Positions 34,864 to 45,916 are shown, counted from the first letter of the stretch. The stretch is DNA of 64,000 nt from an unidentified eubacterium SCB49 (GCA_000170815.1 ABCO01000001.1:496001-560000); one strand, 5' to 3'. Notes: generated from the sequence alone by a model not told the origin. Numbers and translations: made by a program.

Positions 34864-35685
34864 TTACCAACCTCCAGAAGCTCCTCCGCCTCCAAAGCCT
34901 CCACCGCCAAAACCTCCACCGAAGCCTCCGCCGCCGCCAAAACCACCGCCAAAGCTTCCGCCTCCGCTGCCGCCACCAAAACCGCCTGTGCGGCCCATGT
35001 TTGATAGGATGATTACATCTAGTAGACTAGAGCCAGTACCGATTCTTTTGCCTCCATTACGGCCGTTATCGTCGTTTTTCTTGGCGCTAAGTGCGATAAA
35101 AAGAATGATAAAAATGATAAATACAATAAAGCCTACAGGGACACCTCCGCTGTCTTTACTAAAGTCACGGTCTTCTTTAAATTCGCCGTTAAGCGCAGCA
35201 AAAATAGCATCACTTCCTTTATCTAGTCCAGCATAGAAGTTGCCGGTTTTAAATTCTGGAATCATCACGCGATTGATAATTTGCTCTGCATCTCTATCAG
35301 AGATACGGTACTCAATACCATAGCCCGTATTAATGTCTATTTTTCGGTCTTCTGTGGCGAGTAGAATAAAGATACCGTTGTCTTCATCAGCTTGACCAAT
35401 ACCCCATTTATGAGCCCAATTCGCACCAAGCATATCTAGCCCTTCACCATTGCTAGATGCTATAATGGCAACCACAATTTGCGTAGAGGTAGAATCTGCA
35501 TACCGTAATAATTTTTGCTCTAAGGCTTGTTGTTGTCCAGCACTAAGTAAGTTTTCATAGTCGTAAAGCGATGTCTGTTCGCTTTTAGACGGAATAGGAG
35601 GGATCTCAAATTGAGCAAAACTTGAACTCGTAAAGAAGAGCCCGAGAATCAGGATTAGAAATATATGTCTAGTGTGTGATATCAA
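34864..35685 (-). CDS. TPM-domain membrane protein with Gly-rich tail
   Basis: The 273 residues (TTG start) comprise a signal peptide (to about 25), a TPM_phosphatase domain (about 35-165, including TQIVVAIIASSNGEGLDMLG), one membrane helix (about 182-204) and a tail of repeated Gly-Gly-Phe-Gly (about 222-273). This is the YgcG-type layout, usually found with LemA as here. TPM domains have been linked to phosphatase activity and to membrane-protein quality control; the role here is unknown. No in-frame ATG precedes the signal peptide. Confidence 0.85.
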   Translation of the reverse strand: MISHTRHIFLILILGLFFTSSSFAQFEIPPIPSKSEQTSLYDYENLLSAGQQQALEQKLLRYADSTSTQIVVAIIASSNGEGLDMLGANWAHKWGIGQADEDNGIFILLATEDRKIDINTGYGIEYRISDRDAEQIINRVMIPEFKTGNFYAGLDKGSDAIFAALNGEFKEDRDFSKDSGGVPVGFIVFIIFIILFIALSAKKNDDNGRNGGKRIGTGSSLLDVIILSNMGRTGGFGGGSGGGSFGGGFGGGGGFGGGFGGGGFGGGGASGGW

Positions 35686-35803
35686 GTAATGTGTTTTTTG
35701 TTTGGTTTAAAGCTATGTCCGTTTGAGCATTGATAAGACTATATAAGTATTAATATATAGATGTCTGCTGTCTCAGTCTGGCATTTGTTAGTAAAATATT
35801 TTA

Positions 35804-36241
35804 CTAACCTACAGATATGTCATCGGGTAGTTCATTAACATCACCTTTTTTATAAGGAAAATGTTTCTTTAATTGTTCGCCAGCTTTTATAACGCCGTCC
35901 ACTAGGCCTTGAGTCATATCGCCTTTTTTAAAGTGATCTATTATGGTGTTTTTTGTGCTTTCCCAAAACATAGGGCCTACAATATCATTTATCCCCTTGT
36001 CTCCCATTATTACAAGTTCTCTGTCTTCTATGGCTACATAAATTAAAACACCATTACTTTGTTTGGTGTTGTTCATGTGTAGGTAGTCAAAAACTTCTAC
36101 TGCACGTTCAAAAACATCGATAGATGCGTGCGCTTCTAGGTGAACACGAATTTCACCACTCGTGTTTAGTTCTGCTTGACGAATAGCCTCAACTACTTTG
36201 GCTTCTTCTTCGGGGCTTAAAAAATCTTCTACTTTACTCAT
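35804..36241 (-). CDS. Second TPM-domain protein
   Basis: The 145-residue protein (MSKVEDFLSPEEEAKVVEAI) is a TPM domain alone, with TSGEIRVHLEAH and VLIYVAIEDRELVIMGDKGIN. There is no signal peptide or membrane segment with the ATG at 36241; an earlier start would add a Cys- and Phe-rich stretch unlike the family. It forms the usual LemA-TPM-TPM cluster with its neighbours. Confidence 0.87.
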   Translation of the reverse strand: MSKVEDFLSPEEEAKVVEAIRQAELNTSGEIRVHLEAHASIDVFERAVEVFDYLHMNNTKQSNGVLIYVAIEDRELVIMGDKGINDIVGPMFWESTKNTIIDHFKKGDMTQGLVDGVIKAGEQLKKHFPYKKGDVNELPDDISVG

Positions 36242-36316
36242 GCTGCAAATAAAAAAATAGAGATTGTGAATATTAGGCTGAGCTAATAGGCACAATCTCT
36301 AAAGTGTTAAATTAGG

Positions 36317-36937
36317 TTAGTTTCCAAAATCGAAATCTACTTCTGGAGCGTTTTGTGATCCTTCGTCTGCCTCAAAGTATCCCATTTCTTCAAACTTACC
36401 AATAAAGGTGTTGATTAGGTTGTTTGGGAACGTTTTAAGGTGTTTGTTAAAAGGATTCACAGATTCGTTAAAACGGTTACGCTCTACGTTAATTCTGTTT
36501 TCTGTTCGTTCAAGCTCATTAATAAGTTCTTTAAAGTTTTCATTTGCTTTTAAGTCTGGGTATTGTTCAAAAACCGCTAATAACCTAGATAAAGCAGAAG
36601 TCATACCTTGTTGTACTTCTTGAAATTGTTGAAGTTGCGCTGGGGTTATGTTTGAAGGGTCGATAGTGATAGAAGTTGCTTTGCTTCTTGCTTCAATAAC
36701 TTTTGTAAGTGTTGCTTGTTCAAACTCTGCATACCCTTTTGCAGTGTTTACTATATTTGGGATGAGGTCTGCTCTACGCTGGTAAGAGCTTTCTACATTT
36801 GCCCATTGTGCGGTAGCGTCTTCTTGTAGGTTAATTGCTGTATTGTAAAAACCAGGTCCTACCATAAAGCCGATAATAACAATGGCTAAAATTCCTACGA
36901 TTGCTGCAATACCACAGCCTAATGCTCCTTTTTTCAT
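36317..36937 (-). CDS. LemA-family membrane protein
   Basis: The 206-residue protein has one N-terminal membrane helix (about 7-28) and the LemA helical domain (ANVESSYQRRADLIPNIVNT, then FKELINELERTENRINVERNRFN). Its biochemical role is unknown; co-occurrence with TPM proteins is widespread and suggests a joint membrane function. The MerR gene stop is 12 bases upstream, so the four minus-strand genes may share a message. Confidence 0.9.
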   Translation of the reverse strand: MKKGALGCGIAAIVGILAIVIIGFMVGPGFYNTAINLQEDATAQWANVESSYQRRADLIPNIVNTAKGYAEFEQATLTKVIEARSKATSITIDPSNITPAQLQQFQEVQQGMTSALSRLLAVFEQYPDLKANENFKELINELERTENRINVERNRFNESVNPFNKHLKTFPNNLINTFIGKFEEMGYFEADEGSQNAPEVDFDFGN

Positions 36938-36949
36938 GAAGGTGTTGTT

Positions 36950-37279
36950 TTATAATTGATTTTTAATTTTTAAAAGCTCGGCTTTTACTGACTCTAATTT
37001 ACGAATAATATCAAAGTTGGCGAGTGTTTTCTGTTTGTTTTCTTTAAGATGCGTTTTTGCTCCATCAAGGGTGAATCCACGCTCTTTAACTAGATGATAT
37101 ATAAGTTCTAGATTTTTTATATCTGCAGGAGTAAACTTGCGGTTGCCTTTTGCGTTTTTTTTAGGTTGTAAAACGTCAAATTCCTTTTCCCAAAAACGGA
37201 TTAATGATGTGTTTACGTCAAAAGCTTCGGCGACTTCGCCAATAGCATAATATCTTTTTTCTGGAAGGTCTACGTGCAT
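36950..37279 (-). CDS. MerR-family transcriptional regulator
   Basis: The 109-residue protein has the MerR winged helix: YYAIGEVAEAFDVNTSLIRF (recognition), FDVLQPKKNAKGNRKFTPADI (wing), and a short C-terminal helix. The effector domain is missing apart from that helix, as in the small MerR proteins typical of Bacteroidota. The target is unknown. It lies between an M23 peptidase gene and lemA on the same strand. Confidence 0.87.
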   Translation of the reverse strand: MHVDLPEKRYYAIGEVAEAFDVNTSLIRFWEKEFDVLQPKKNAKGNRKFTPADIKNLELIYHLVKERGFTLDGAKTHLKENKQKTLANFDIIRKLESVKAELLKIKNQL

Positions 37280-37317
37280 GGAAAATTAAATAGTTATAAA
37301 ATTTGATTTAAAATACA

Positions 37318-38295
37318 CTAATCTAATGATTGGTTTTCTTGTTTTGAAGCTTCTAATAAAACAGCAAATTCTTCTGGGCTTAAGTTTCCGTAGTAAAAAT
37401 TAATAGGGTTGATACGCACGCCATCTTTAAAAACTTCATAATGAAGGTGAGGGGCTTCACTACGCCCTGTGCTACCTACAAAACCTATAAGATCTCCACG
37501 CTGTACTTTTTGTCCTTTACGTACATTGTATTTGTACAAGTGAGCATATAAACTTTGATACCCAAAACCGTGATCAATACGTATGTGGTTTCCGTAGCCA
37601 GATGCACCGTTGTCAGCACGGGTTACTTTACCATCACCACTAGCATAAACGGGTGTCCCTCGCGGGGCTGTAAAATCCATACCCCAGTGCATTTTTCGTG
37701 CTTTTGTAAAAGGGTCACTCCTATAACCAAACCCAGAAGCCATACGTGTTAAGTCTTCATTCTTTACAGGCTGTATTGCAGGTATCGCTTGTAGTAGTGC
37801 TTCTTTTTCTTCAGCTAATTCTGCGATTTCGTCTAAAGATTTAGATTGGACTACGATTTGTTTTGTGAGTACATCGAGTTTTTTGTGTGTATCTATTATC
37901 ATAGAAGAGTTATCATACCCTTCTAGGTTTTTATAACGATTTACCCCTCCAAAACCTGCTTTGCGTTGTTCTTCAGGAATCGGGTTTGCTTCAAAATAAA
38001 TACGATAAAGATTATTGTCTCTTTCGGCAACTTCATCCAGAATTAAGGTGGCTTCATCAAGCTTTTTGTTGATTAGCTCATACTGCAATTTTAAGTTGCT
38101 ATACTCACGAGAAAGTCTTTTTTCTTTGGGTGTTTCTATACTAGGTATATTAATAATAACTACCCAGATAATTCCAGCAAAAAATAATGCAGCCAATAAA
38201 AACAAAGAAATAAATCCTATTTGTCTTCCTTTTTTACGCTCTATTTTTCTATAAGAGAGCGTCTCACTATCATAGTAATATTTAACCTTCGACAT
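37318..38295 (-). CDS. M23-family (lysostaphin-type) metallopeptidase
   Basis: The 325-residue protein has a cytoplasmic basic start, one membrane helix (about 26-50), a coiled-coil periplasmic region (about 60-165) and a peptidase domain (about 180-305). Zinc ligands His203 and Asp207 (HWGMDF) and the His-x-His pair 283/285 (APHLHYEV) are all present, so the domain should be active. It should cleave peptidoglycan cross-bridges, perhaps at division as coiled-coil M23 proteins do. It is divergent from alaS. Confidence 0.92.
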   Translation of the reverse strand: MSKVKYYYDSETLSYRKIERKKGRQIGFISLFLLAALFFAGIIWVVIINIPSIETPKEKRLSREYSNLKLQYELINKKLDEATLILDEVAERDNNLYRIYFEANPIPEEQRKAGFGGVNRYKNLEGYDNSSMIIDTHKKLDVLTKQIVVQSKSLDEIAELAEEKEALLQAIPAIQPVKNEDLTRMASGFGYRSDPFTKARKMHWGMDFTAPRGTPVYASGDGKVTRADNGASGYGNHIRIDHGFGYQSLYAHLYKYNVRKGQKVQRGDLIGFVGSTGRSEAPHLHYEVFKDGVRINPINFYYGNLSPEEFAVLLEASKQENQSLD

Positions 38296-38416
38296 CTGTT
38301 ATAAAAAACTTATTTTTGCTTGAATAATAAAGTGTTGTGTTTTACAACGCTGTACAAATATAGAAATTGTTTTGCTAGTAACAATTACTGGCATATTTCA
38401 GAAGAAAATAACACCC

Positions 38417-41035
38417 ATGAAAGCAAACGAAATACGCGCTGCATTTTTAGAATTTTTTGAATCAAAAAAGCATTCCATTGTGCCTTCTGCACCTATGGTA
38501 TTAAAAGACGATCCTACATTAATGTTTGTAAACAGTGGGATGGCACCATTTAAAGAGTTTTTCCTCGGAAATGCCCAGCCCAAAAACACCCGTTTAACAG
38601 ATTCACAAAAATGCTTGCGTGTTTCTGGTAAGCATAACGATCTTGAAGAGGTAGGTTATGATACGTACCATCATACTTTATTTGAAATGTTAGGGAACTG
38701 GAGTTTTGGTGATTATTTTAAAGAAGAAGCCATTGCGTGGGCTTGGGAGCTTTTAACCGAAGTTTTAAAAATAGATAAAGACATGCTTTATGTGACTGTT
38801 TTTGAGGGGAGTGATGATGCAGATAACCTTAAAATGGATACAGAAGCGTATGATATTTGGAAAAAATACATTGCAGAAGATCGTATCTTAAAAGGAAATA
38901 AAAAAGATAATTTTTGGGAAATGGGCGATCAAGGCCCTTGTGGTCCTTGTAGCGAAATACACGTTGATATCCGTTCTGCAGAAGAAAAAGCTGCGGTAGA
39001 TGGTAAAAGCTTGGTAAACATGGATCACCCACAAGTGGTAGAAATCTGGAACCTGGTTTTTATGCAGTACAATCGTAAAGCAAATGGAACTTTAGAGATT
39101 TTACCAAATAAACACATAGACACAGGAATGGGCTTTGAACGTCTGTGTATGGTGCTACAAGATGTAAAATCTAATTATGATACAGATGTTTTTACTCCTA
39201 TTATTAGAGAGATAGAAACCATCACAGATACAGAGTACGGAAAAGATGAAAAAATAGATATTGCTATTAGAGTGATTAGTGACCACGTGCGTGCTGTTGC
39301 CTTTTCTATAGCAGATGGACAGTTGCCAAGTAATAATGGCGCTGGCTATGTTATACGTCGTATTTTAAGACGTGCCGTGCGTTATGGTTTTACATTTCTT
39401 GATAAAAAAGAGCCGTTTATTTATCGTTTGGTTACTGTTTTAGTTTCAAAAATGGGAGAAGCTTTTCCTGAAATTAAAAGTCAGAAGCAATTAATAGAAA
39501 ACGTGATTAAAGAAGAAGAATCTTCGTTTTTACGCACCTTAGATCAAGGATTAGTATTGCTTGATAGAATGATAGAAGGGCAAAAAGGGTCTACTGAAAT
39601 ATCTGGAGCAAAAGTTTTTGAATTAAAAGATACGTATGGTTTTCCTGAAGATTTAACAGATTTAATTCTTCGTGAAAAAGGATATACTTATAGCAAAGAA
39701 GAATTTGAGCAAAAACTGGCAGAACAAAAAGCAAGAGGAAAAGAAGCTAGCGAATCTAAAAATGATGATTGGACTATTTTATTAGACGATGCAGAAGAAG
39801 AGTTTGTTGGTTATGATAGACTTTCGGCAAATGTTAAGTTAACGCGATACCGTAAAGTAACTTCTAAAAAAGATGGTGAAATGTACCAGCTTGTATTTAA
39901 TTTAACACCATTTTATCCAGAAGGAGGTGGGCAAGTAGGAGATAAAGGGTATGTGCAGGCTCCAGGTGGTGATGTATTGTATATTTTAGATACCAAAAAG
40001 GAGAATAATGTAATCATCCATTTCACAAAAAACTTACCAAATAATCTCACCGAAACTTTTAAGGCGCAAGTAGATGAAAATCATCGTTTTAGAATAGAGT
40101 GTAATCACTCTGCTACTCACTTGTTACACCAAGGTTTACGAGAAATTTTAGGGACTCACGTAGAACAAAAAGGAAGTTCGGTGCATAGTAAGTACCTGCG
40201 TTTTGACTTTTCTCACTTCTCTAAAGTGACAGCAGAAGAGTTACAAGAAGTAGAAGACTTTGTAAATGCTAGAATTGCTGGTAGATTAGATTTTGAAGAA
40301 AAAAGAGCTGTACCTATGGAAGAAGCAATTGCAGAAGGGGCAATGGCATTATTTGGAGAAAAATATGGAGATGCAGTGCGTACAGTCCGTTTTGGGCAAT
40401 CTATAGAATTATGTGGTGGTACACATGTAAAGAACACCGCAGATATTTGGCATTTTAAAATTAAGAGCGAAAGCGCAGTAGCTTCGGGAGTGAGACGTAT
40501 TGAGGCGATCACAAATCACGCATTAAAAAATCATTTTTCTGATAATGACAAGGCTTTTTCTGAAGTAAAATCATTGCTGAATAACACAAAGAAACCTGTA
40601 GAGGCAATTGAAAAAATTCAAGCTGAAAACAGTGAGCTTAAAAAGCAAATAGAGCAATTGTTAAAAGATAAGGCTAAGAATATTAAAGGGGATCTTAAAA
40701 ACCAAATAGTAGAAATAAACGGTGCTAATTTTCTTGCAAAAGAATTAGATCTTGATGCTGGTGGATTAAAAGATTTAGCGTTTGAACTGGGCGGTGAAAT
40801 AGAAAACTTGTTTATACTCTTTGGAAGCAAAGCAGGAGGAAAAGCACTTTTAACTTGCTACATTGATAAAGATTTAGCGAAAGAAAAAGACCTTAATGCC
40901 GGAACTATCGTAAGAGAACTTGGAAAGCACATTCAAGGTGGCGGTGGTGGCCAACCATTTTTTGCTACAGCAGGAGGTAAAAATCCTGAGGGTATTGAAA
41001 AAGCATTGGAAGCTGTAAAAGCATATATAGCATAA
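38417..41035 (+). CDS. alaS: Alanine--tRNA ligase
   Basis: The 872-residue class II synthetase is complete: the aminoacylation domain ([25 protein letters not shown] motif as [12 protein letters not shown]), the editing domain with HSATHLLH and CGGTHV zinc/editing motifs, and the C-terminal domain ([16 protein letters not shown]). It charges tRNA-Ala and deacylates mischarged Ser/Gly. The ATG at 38417 ([19 protein letters not shown]) matches the family; an upstream in-frame start would add 15 unrelated residues. Confidence 0.97.
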   Translation: MKANEIRAAFLEFFESKKHSIVPSAPMVLKDDPTLMFVNSGMAPFKEFFLGNAQPKNTRLTDSQKCLRVSGKHNDLEEVGYDTYHHTLFEMLGNWSFGDYFKEEAIAWAWELLTEVLKIDKDMLYVTVFEGSDDADNLKMDTEAYDIWKKYIAEDRILKGNKKDNFWEMGDQGPCGPCSEIHVDIRSAEEKAAVDGKSLVNMDHPQVVEIWNLVFMQYNRKANGTLEILPNKHIDTGMGFERLCMVLQDVKSNYDTDVFTPIIREIETITDTEYGKDEKIDIAIRVISDHVRAVAFSIADGQLPSNNGAGYVIRRILRRAVRYGFTFLDKKEPFIYRLVTVLVSKMGEAFPEIKSQKQLIENVIKEEESSFLRTLDQGLVLLDRMIEGQKGSTEISGAKVFELKDTYGFPEDLTDLILREKGYTYSKEEFEQKLAEQKARGKEASESKNDDWTILLDDAEEEFVGYDRLSANVKLTRYRKVTSKKDGEMYQLVFNLTPFYPEGGGQVGDKGYVQAPGGDVLYILDTKKENNVIIHFTKNLPNNLTETFKAQVDENHRFRIECNHSATHLLHQGLREILGTHVEQKGSSVHSKYLRFDFSHFSKVTAEELQEVEDFVNARIAGRLDFEEKRAVPMEEAIAEGAMALFGEKYGDAVRTVRFGQSIELCGGTHVKNTADIWHFKIKSESAVASGVRRIEAITNHALKNHFSDNDKAFSEVKSLLNNTKKPVEAIEKIQAENSELKKQIEQLLKDKAKNIKGDLKNQIVEINGANFLAKELDLDAGGLKDLAFELGGEIENLFILFGSKAGGKALLTCYIDKDLAKEKDLNAGTIVRELGKHIQGGGGGQPFFATAGGKNPEGIEKALEAVKAYIA

Positions 41036-41082
41036 TGCTAATTAATGTGCCTCTGTGGTGCGTTTAAAATATTAAAATCTAG

Positions 41083-42024
41083 ATGAGATTTCAAACACAA
41101 ATAACTTTCCAACAGCAAGAACCACAAATAGATTACAAGTCTAAGGTGCTTTTGTTGGGGAGTTGTTTCTCTCAAAATATGGCAGAGAAGTTGTCGTATT
41201 ATCAGTTTGATGTTTTGTCTAATCCGTTTGGAATTGTGTTTAATCCGGTTTCAATAGTACGGTTGGCAGCGCGTGCTTTAAACGATGAACATTTCAGAGA
41301 AAAAGATATTTTTTTTTACAACGAACGCTGGCAATGTTACGAGGTACATAGCGAATTATCTCAACTAGATAAAGAAGCATATCTCAATATTTTAAACGAT
41401 AGTTTAGCGCGATTAAAGGCCTATTTACTTTCTGCAACACATATTGTAATTACCTTAGGGACTTCTTGGGTTTATGAGTTAGAAGCACAAAAAAAAGTAG
41501 TGGCAAACTGCCATAAAGTACCCCAAAAGGAGTTTTGTAAAAGACTGTTGACAGTTTCAGAAATTGAACAAACACTAGAGTCGTTACAAGCATTGTTAGC
41601 GAAACACAACCCAGATGTAACTGTAATTTATACGGTTTCACCTGTACGTCATATTAAAGATGGTATTGTAGAAAACGCGCGAAGCAAAGCGCAACTGTTA
41701 ACCGCAATACATCAAGTTGCTCATCAAAAATCTTTTTATTTCCCATCGTACGAAATCTTACTTGACGAGTTAAGAGATTATAGGTTTTATGAAGCAGATA
41801 TGATACATCCATCTCAAGTGGCAATAGACTACATTTGGGAGCAGTTTAATGCCGTGTGGATTGCTTCGGAAACGTTAGCCCTTCAAAAAAAGATAGCTGC
41901 TATAAAACAAGGAATGGCCCATAGACCTTTTAATGAACATAGCGAGGCGCATCAAAAGTTTTTGAAAAAGTTACAACTTAAAATTTCCGAAGTGCAAAAA
42001 GAACTACCTACTTGTAGTTTTTAG
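41083..42024 (+). CDS. GSCFA-domain protein
   Basis: The 313-residue protein carries the name-giving motif LLLGSCFSQNMAEKL near residue 22 and NPFGIVFNP, with a distal DMIHPSQVAIDYIWEQF. GSCFA is an SGNH/GDSL-like hydrolase fold; the Ser in GSCFS and the His in MIHPS would be catalytic. No signal peptide is visible. The substrate is unknown. It follows alaS after 47 bases, and its 3' end overlaps the convergent amidase by 17 bases. Confidence 0.9.
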   Translation: MRFQTQITFQQQEPQIDYKSKVLLLGSCFSQNMAEKLSYYQFDVLSNPFGIVFNPVSIVRLAARALNDEHFREKDIFFYNERWQCYEVHSELSQLDKEAYLNILNDSLARLKAYLLSATHIVITLGTSWVYELEAQKKVVANCHKVPQKEFCKRLLTVSEIEQTLESLQALLAKHNPDVTVIYTVSPVRHIKDGIVENARSKAQLLTAIHQVAHQKSFYFPSYEILLDELRDYRFYEADMIHPSQVAIDYIWEQFNAVWIASETLALQKKIAAIKQGMAHRPFNEHSEAHQKFLKKLQLKISEVQKELPTCSF

Positions 42025-43675
42025 GAGTTATTCTCCCGTTTAAAATACCCTCCACTATTTTTCCAAGTTGTAGTAAGCGCGCTTCTGTTTTAGAATCTGT
42101 GATTAATGTTAACGCTTTAGGCTCGCCGCTTTCTTGAAGTCCCATTGGGATGGCTAAGCAAGGTCGCATTCCTACAGCGGCATAAGCAGAATGAAAATTG
42201 TTAACCGTAGCGATAGCGTCAAGGCTGTATTTTTGCATTGGGTTTTCAAAAAAATCATTCCCTTTTTTCAGTAAAGAATCTTTCAGAAGTATAAAATCTT
42301 CCTTAGTAGTTTTATCGGCTAAGATCCCTTCAAAAACTCCTTGTCCGTAAGGCATTCTTTGCATACTGTCTATACGATTCGTAGCCATGATATCCTGTAT
42401 GTTTTTTTCTGAAATATGCTGCGATGCAAGACTCTTTAAGTACTTTGGTAAGTCGTCACGCATATCTAAGTTAAGTAAAGTAAGAAACCCTGTTAGTGAG
42501 ATTTCTTCTTGTTCTATTTCAATAATTTGCACTCCTTTTTCTTTTAGTTTGTGAAGTGCTGTACTGTATTCTGGATCATCCAGTAAAGATTTAAATACCC
42601 CTAATCGAATGTCTTTAGGAACATTAGATTTTGGTTCTGTGCCTATAAAATTAGAGCCGCTATTGCCATAAAAATTATTTTTCATGGCTCCGTATAAGAT
42701 TTCAGCATCTGCTACATTTTTTGCGATTGGGCCAGCCGTGTCTAAGCTATGCGAAATGGGGATGATTCCTTCGCCGCTTAGTAGTCCTGTTGTTGGTTTT
42801 AAACCCACCACACTGTTTTGGCTTGAAGGCGAAATAATAGACCCCGAAGTTTCAGAGCCAACCGCAGCAACTGCATAATTAGCCGCTACAGCCACGGCGC
42901 TACCTGAGCTGCTTCCGCCGGTTTCAAACTGGCCAGGACCATAAGGGTTTAAGGTTTGTCCGCCAATGGCGCTATAACCTAAAGGGCAACCTTCGCAGAA
43001 GTAATAAGCCCATTCGCTGAGGTTTGCTTTCCCGATAATGAGACCGCCATTAGCAATAATATTGTCAACAATTGTGGCGTTTTCAGTAGGTTGGTTGTCT
43101 TTTAAGACAAAAGCACCCGCTGTGGTTTTCATGTCTTTGGTGTCTATGTTGTCTTTTAGTAAAATAGGCATCCCAAAAATATCGTTGCGGTATAAGTGTT
43201 TGTTTTTATCTCTATGTCTGGCCTCTGTTACAACATTTGGATTAATAGCTATGATACTGTGTAATGAAGTAGTAGGGTTGGTCTCGTAGATAAACATTCT
43301 TTTTAGATAGAATAGCGTGAGCTCTTCATAACTAAATTTTCCAGCCATGACGTGATTTTGTAGTGTCGCGATGTCTTGTTCTACAATGAAAGGCGCAAGT
43401 GTTTTGTAGCGTTGGTCACTTAGGGTTTCTATTTCTTCTAGTACTTCATCAAAAAGATACTCTTCATTTTGATATTTAGAGTTTACAAGCTTAAAATGCA
43501 TACGTTCGCTTTTGTGCTTACGGTTTTTGTGTAGCATTTCATTTTCTGTGATTACCCAGCCGCCATTAGTGTGGTGGGAGTCATTATGATGGTCTTCTTT
43601 GTGCTTTTCTGTTTGACCACTACAAGAAAATGTAAGAAATGAAAGTGCTGAAAATATATAGATGAGGTTGCGCAT
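42008..43675 (-). CDS. Amidase-signature-family lipoprotein
   Basis: About 555 residues with a lipoprotein signal (FLTFSCSG). Amidase-signature catalytic residues are present: Lys in MPILLKDNIDTKD and the Ser-Ser-Lys partner serines in GGSSSGSAVAVA and GSETSGSI. A His-rich stretch follows the lipid anchor (KHKEDHHNDSHH) and could bind metal. It is predicted to hydrolyse amides at the envelope; the substrate is unknown. The ATG at 43675 fits the signal peptide better than one 33 bases upstream. Confidence 0.9.
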   Translation of the reverse strand: MRNLIYIFSALSFLTFSCSGQTEKHKEDHHNDSHHTNGGWVITENEMLHKNRKHKSERMHFKLVNSKYQNEEYLFDEVLEEIETLSDQRYKTLAPFIVEQDIATLQNHVMAGKFSYEELTLFYLKRMFIYETNPTTSLHSIIAINPNVVTEARHRDKNKHLYRNDIFGMPILLKDNIDTKDMKTTAGAFVLKDNQPTENATIVDNIIANGGLIIGKANLSEWAYYFCEGCPLGYSAIGGQTLNPYGPGQFETGGSSSGSAVAVAANYAVAAVGSETSGSIISPSSQNSVVGLKPTTGLLSGEGIIPISHSLDTAGPIAKNVADAEILYGAMKNNFYGNSGSNFIGTEPKSNVPKDIRLGVFKSLLDDPEYSTALHKLKEKGVQIIEIEQEEISLTGFLTLLNLDMRDDLPKYLKSLASQHISEKNIQDIMATNRIDSMQRMPYGQGVFEGILADKTTKEDFILLKDSLLKKGNDFFENPMQKYSLDAIATVNNFHSAYAAVGMRPCLAIPMGLQESGEPKALTLITDSKTEARLLQLGKIVEGILNGRITPKNYK

Positions 43676-43700
43676 TGCGTTGTGTTTTATTGGGTAATAT

Positions 43701-45866
43701 TTATTCAATTTTTGATGTTAAGTTTTGAATATAGGGGTGATCATCGTCTAAGAAATTCTTTGCTATAGTTAATGCTTCGATAAATTTTTCTTGCGTATTT
43801 ATTTTGTTGTTTTTCAACTTTAAAAGAATTTCACCTTCAGTATTTAAAATATAAGAATTATAGAGGGTTTTCTTTTCTTTAAAACAGTTTTTTACTGTTT
43901 TTTTTGCTTGTTCTAAGTAGTCTAAACTTAGGTTGTATTCTTCTTGTTCAAATTTAGATTGAGCAATGTTTAATTGACTTATTAATTGATTCACATTTGT
44001 GTTTTCTGGATAATGATAGTCTAGCTCTTCTATGGCTTCTAGGAATAAAGAATCTGAAGATTTATAATTGTCTAAATATAATTGATTAATAGCTAAACCA
44101 TTTTTTGCAATTCCAATTTTTGGCGAATGGATGATGTTGTAATTTTGATGTACGTCTAGTGTTGTTTTAAATAATGAGTCTGAAAATTTAATATTTATGT
44201 TTGTGTTTAAATTTCCTAAATCATTGTGAAAACTGGTTAGACTTGGCGAAGGGTAAGCGTAGCTTTCTAAAAAACTAATCAAGTCTCGATTTATAGCTTC
44301 ACTATTATTATCAATGCTCAATTCTTTATTAAGTAAAGCTATTTTTAATTTTACATCTTGGGTCATTACATCGCTTTCGCTCCCTGGTTTTGATTTTAAA
44401 AAAGTAAAGGCTTGTCCGTATTTTTCTTTTGATTTAAAATAATCACCATTTAAGAAATGGAAGTACCCTAGTAAAATATTTACTGCTTCAATATTTGATT
44501 CGCTGTTAGATGTCTTTAGCGCTACAGATCTAGTGATTTCAATTTGTTCTTCAAATTCTTCAAATTTAGAAAGCTCTAGTAGGATTTTCGATACGACTAT
44601 ATTAGAAAACAAAATATTGTTTATGTTGTCTTCTTGGTTAAAACATTGAACACTTTCTTTAGCGATAGGTAATGCTGCGCTTACATCTTTTTTTTGTAAT
44701 AAACGAGTATAGTTATAAAGGTATTTGCAATCCTTTTCATTTAAAATTAATCTGTAGTTGTTAAGTGCTATTTCTGCCTTTGATAAACTATCTGTTAGAT
44801 AATAAACACCAAATTTGTCATTGTATAATTCCTTTAATTCATCAAGATTATTAATACTATCTCTTAGTAATATGTTTTCTGAAGTTTGATATGCTAAAAG
44901 CGCATCTTCGTAGTATCCGCGAGCTTTATAATTTAAGCCAACATTACTCATGATGTAATGATAATCTATGTTTGAAGAGTCTTCTGTTTCTGAATATTCG
45001 TCTATAAAAAAATCAATACTTTTATCATAGTTGACATAATCTTTTAGATTGTTATAGGTCTTTAATATGCTAAATTTATTCCAAAATATATCACTCTTCG
45101 TTGCTTCTGGATATTTAGGTTTATGTTCTTCTAGATTTAAAACGCTATCTGCATTAATGTAGTTTTCTAGGGCAAGATTATATTTAGCCTCGTCATAAAG
45201 CTTGTGTCCTTTTTTTATGTAAGCCTCTGCTAGAAATTCATAAGCACCGCTAAAATCTTCGTAGTATTCAATATCATAATCTCTCCAGTCTTTACCATGC
45301 TTAATAGCTTTTTCAGCGGCTATGATTGCTTTATCATATTCTTTATCTTCAATAAAGGTTTTATAGTTTTCAATTTCATCAAACATTTTAAAATTTGAAA
45401 ATAGTAGTGTTTCTGGGCTCACTAATTTTTTTAAAACAAAACGATACGAGTTGTTTGTAATAGGGGTAAAGGCAAAAAAAGCTGTAATGCAAGAGATGCA
45501 AATAGACCGTATAAGTAGCTTGTTAAATTCTTTTTGTCTTAGGGTTTTATTTTTCAGCCAATAAAATATTAGATATGCACTAAATAGGATCGTTATGAGT
45601 ACTATGGCTTTGTGTATAAGGCGCGTGGGTAGTGTTAACGTAAATAATAATGTGCTTAAGCTTAAGCCTAGAATTATTCCAGCAATTATTTTTAAAGCCT
45701 TTTGCTGCTTTGATAGTTCAAAAAGTTGGTATCCACCAAAAATATAGATGATACTTAGTGCTCCAATTATGATAAAACATAGATAAATAAACCAATGACT
45801 AATTAGAAGTGTGCATAGAAAAGCTCCGAGAATAATAAATATAAATACTTTTTCTAGGTTTTTCAT
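43701..45866 (-). CDS. TPR-repeat membrane protein
   Basis: The 721 residues begin with about five hydrophobic segments (within 1-145), followed by helical TPR-like repeats through to the C-terminus. Examples are YDKAIIAAEKAIKHG, YNLALENYINADSVL and YNLSLDYLEQAKKTV. No kinase or other catalytic domain is present, unlike the TPR kinase at 3167. It probably serves as a scaffold at the membrane; the function is unknown. It lies 25 bases upstream of the amidase on the same strand and is the last gene before the repeat-rich island. Confidence 0.72.
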   Translation of the reverse strand: MKNLEKVFIFIILGAFLCTLLISHWFIYLCFIIIGALSIIYIFGGYQLFELSKQQKALKIIAGIILGLSLSTLLFTLTLPTRLIHKAIVLITILFSAYLIFYWLKNKTLRQKEFNKLLIRSICISCITAFFAFTPITNNSYRFVLKKLVSPETLLFSNFKMFDEIENYKTFIEDKEYDKAIIAAEKAIKHGKDWRDYDIEYYEDFSGAYEFLAEAYIKKGHKLYDEAKYNLALENYINADSVLNLEEHKPKYPEATKSDIFWNKFSILKTYNNLKDYVNYDKSIDFFIDEYSETEDSSNIDYHYIMSNVGLNYKARGYYEDALLAYQTSENILLRDSINNLDELKELYNDKFGVYYLTDSLSKAEIALNNYRLILNEKDCKYLYNYTRLLQKKDVSAALPIAKESVQCFNQEDNINNILFSNIVVSKILLELSKFEEFEEQIEITRSVALKTSNSESNIEAVNILLGYFHFLNGDYFKSKEKYGQAFTFLKSKPGSESDVMTQDVKLKIALLNKELSIDNNSEAINRDLISFLESYAYPSPSLTSFHNDLGNLNTNINIKFSDSLFKTTLDVHQNYNIIHSPKIGIAKNGLAINQLYLDNYKSSDSLFLEAIEELDYHYPENTNVNQLISQLNIAQSKFEQEEYNLSLDYLEQAKKTVKNCFKEKKTLYNSYILNTEGEILLKLKNNKINTQEKFIEALTIAKNFLDDDHPYIQNLTSKIE

Positions 45867-45916
45867 TTGGTTTTAGATGTTTGTTGAGTGCTTTTGGTGG
45901 TTGATTAGTTTTGTAT

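Noticed and set aside
34864..35030. Regular short repeats that look like a CRISPR or minisatellite
   Set aside because: They are Gly-codon repeats inside the TPM gene (GGFGGG tail); there are no spacers.
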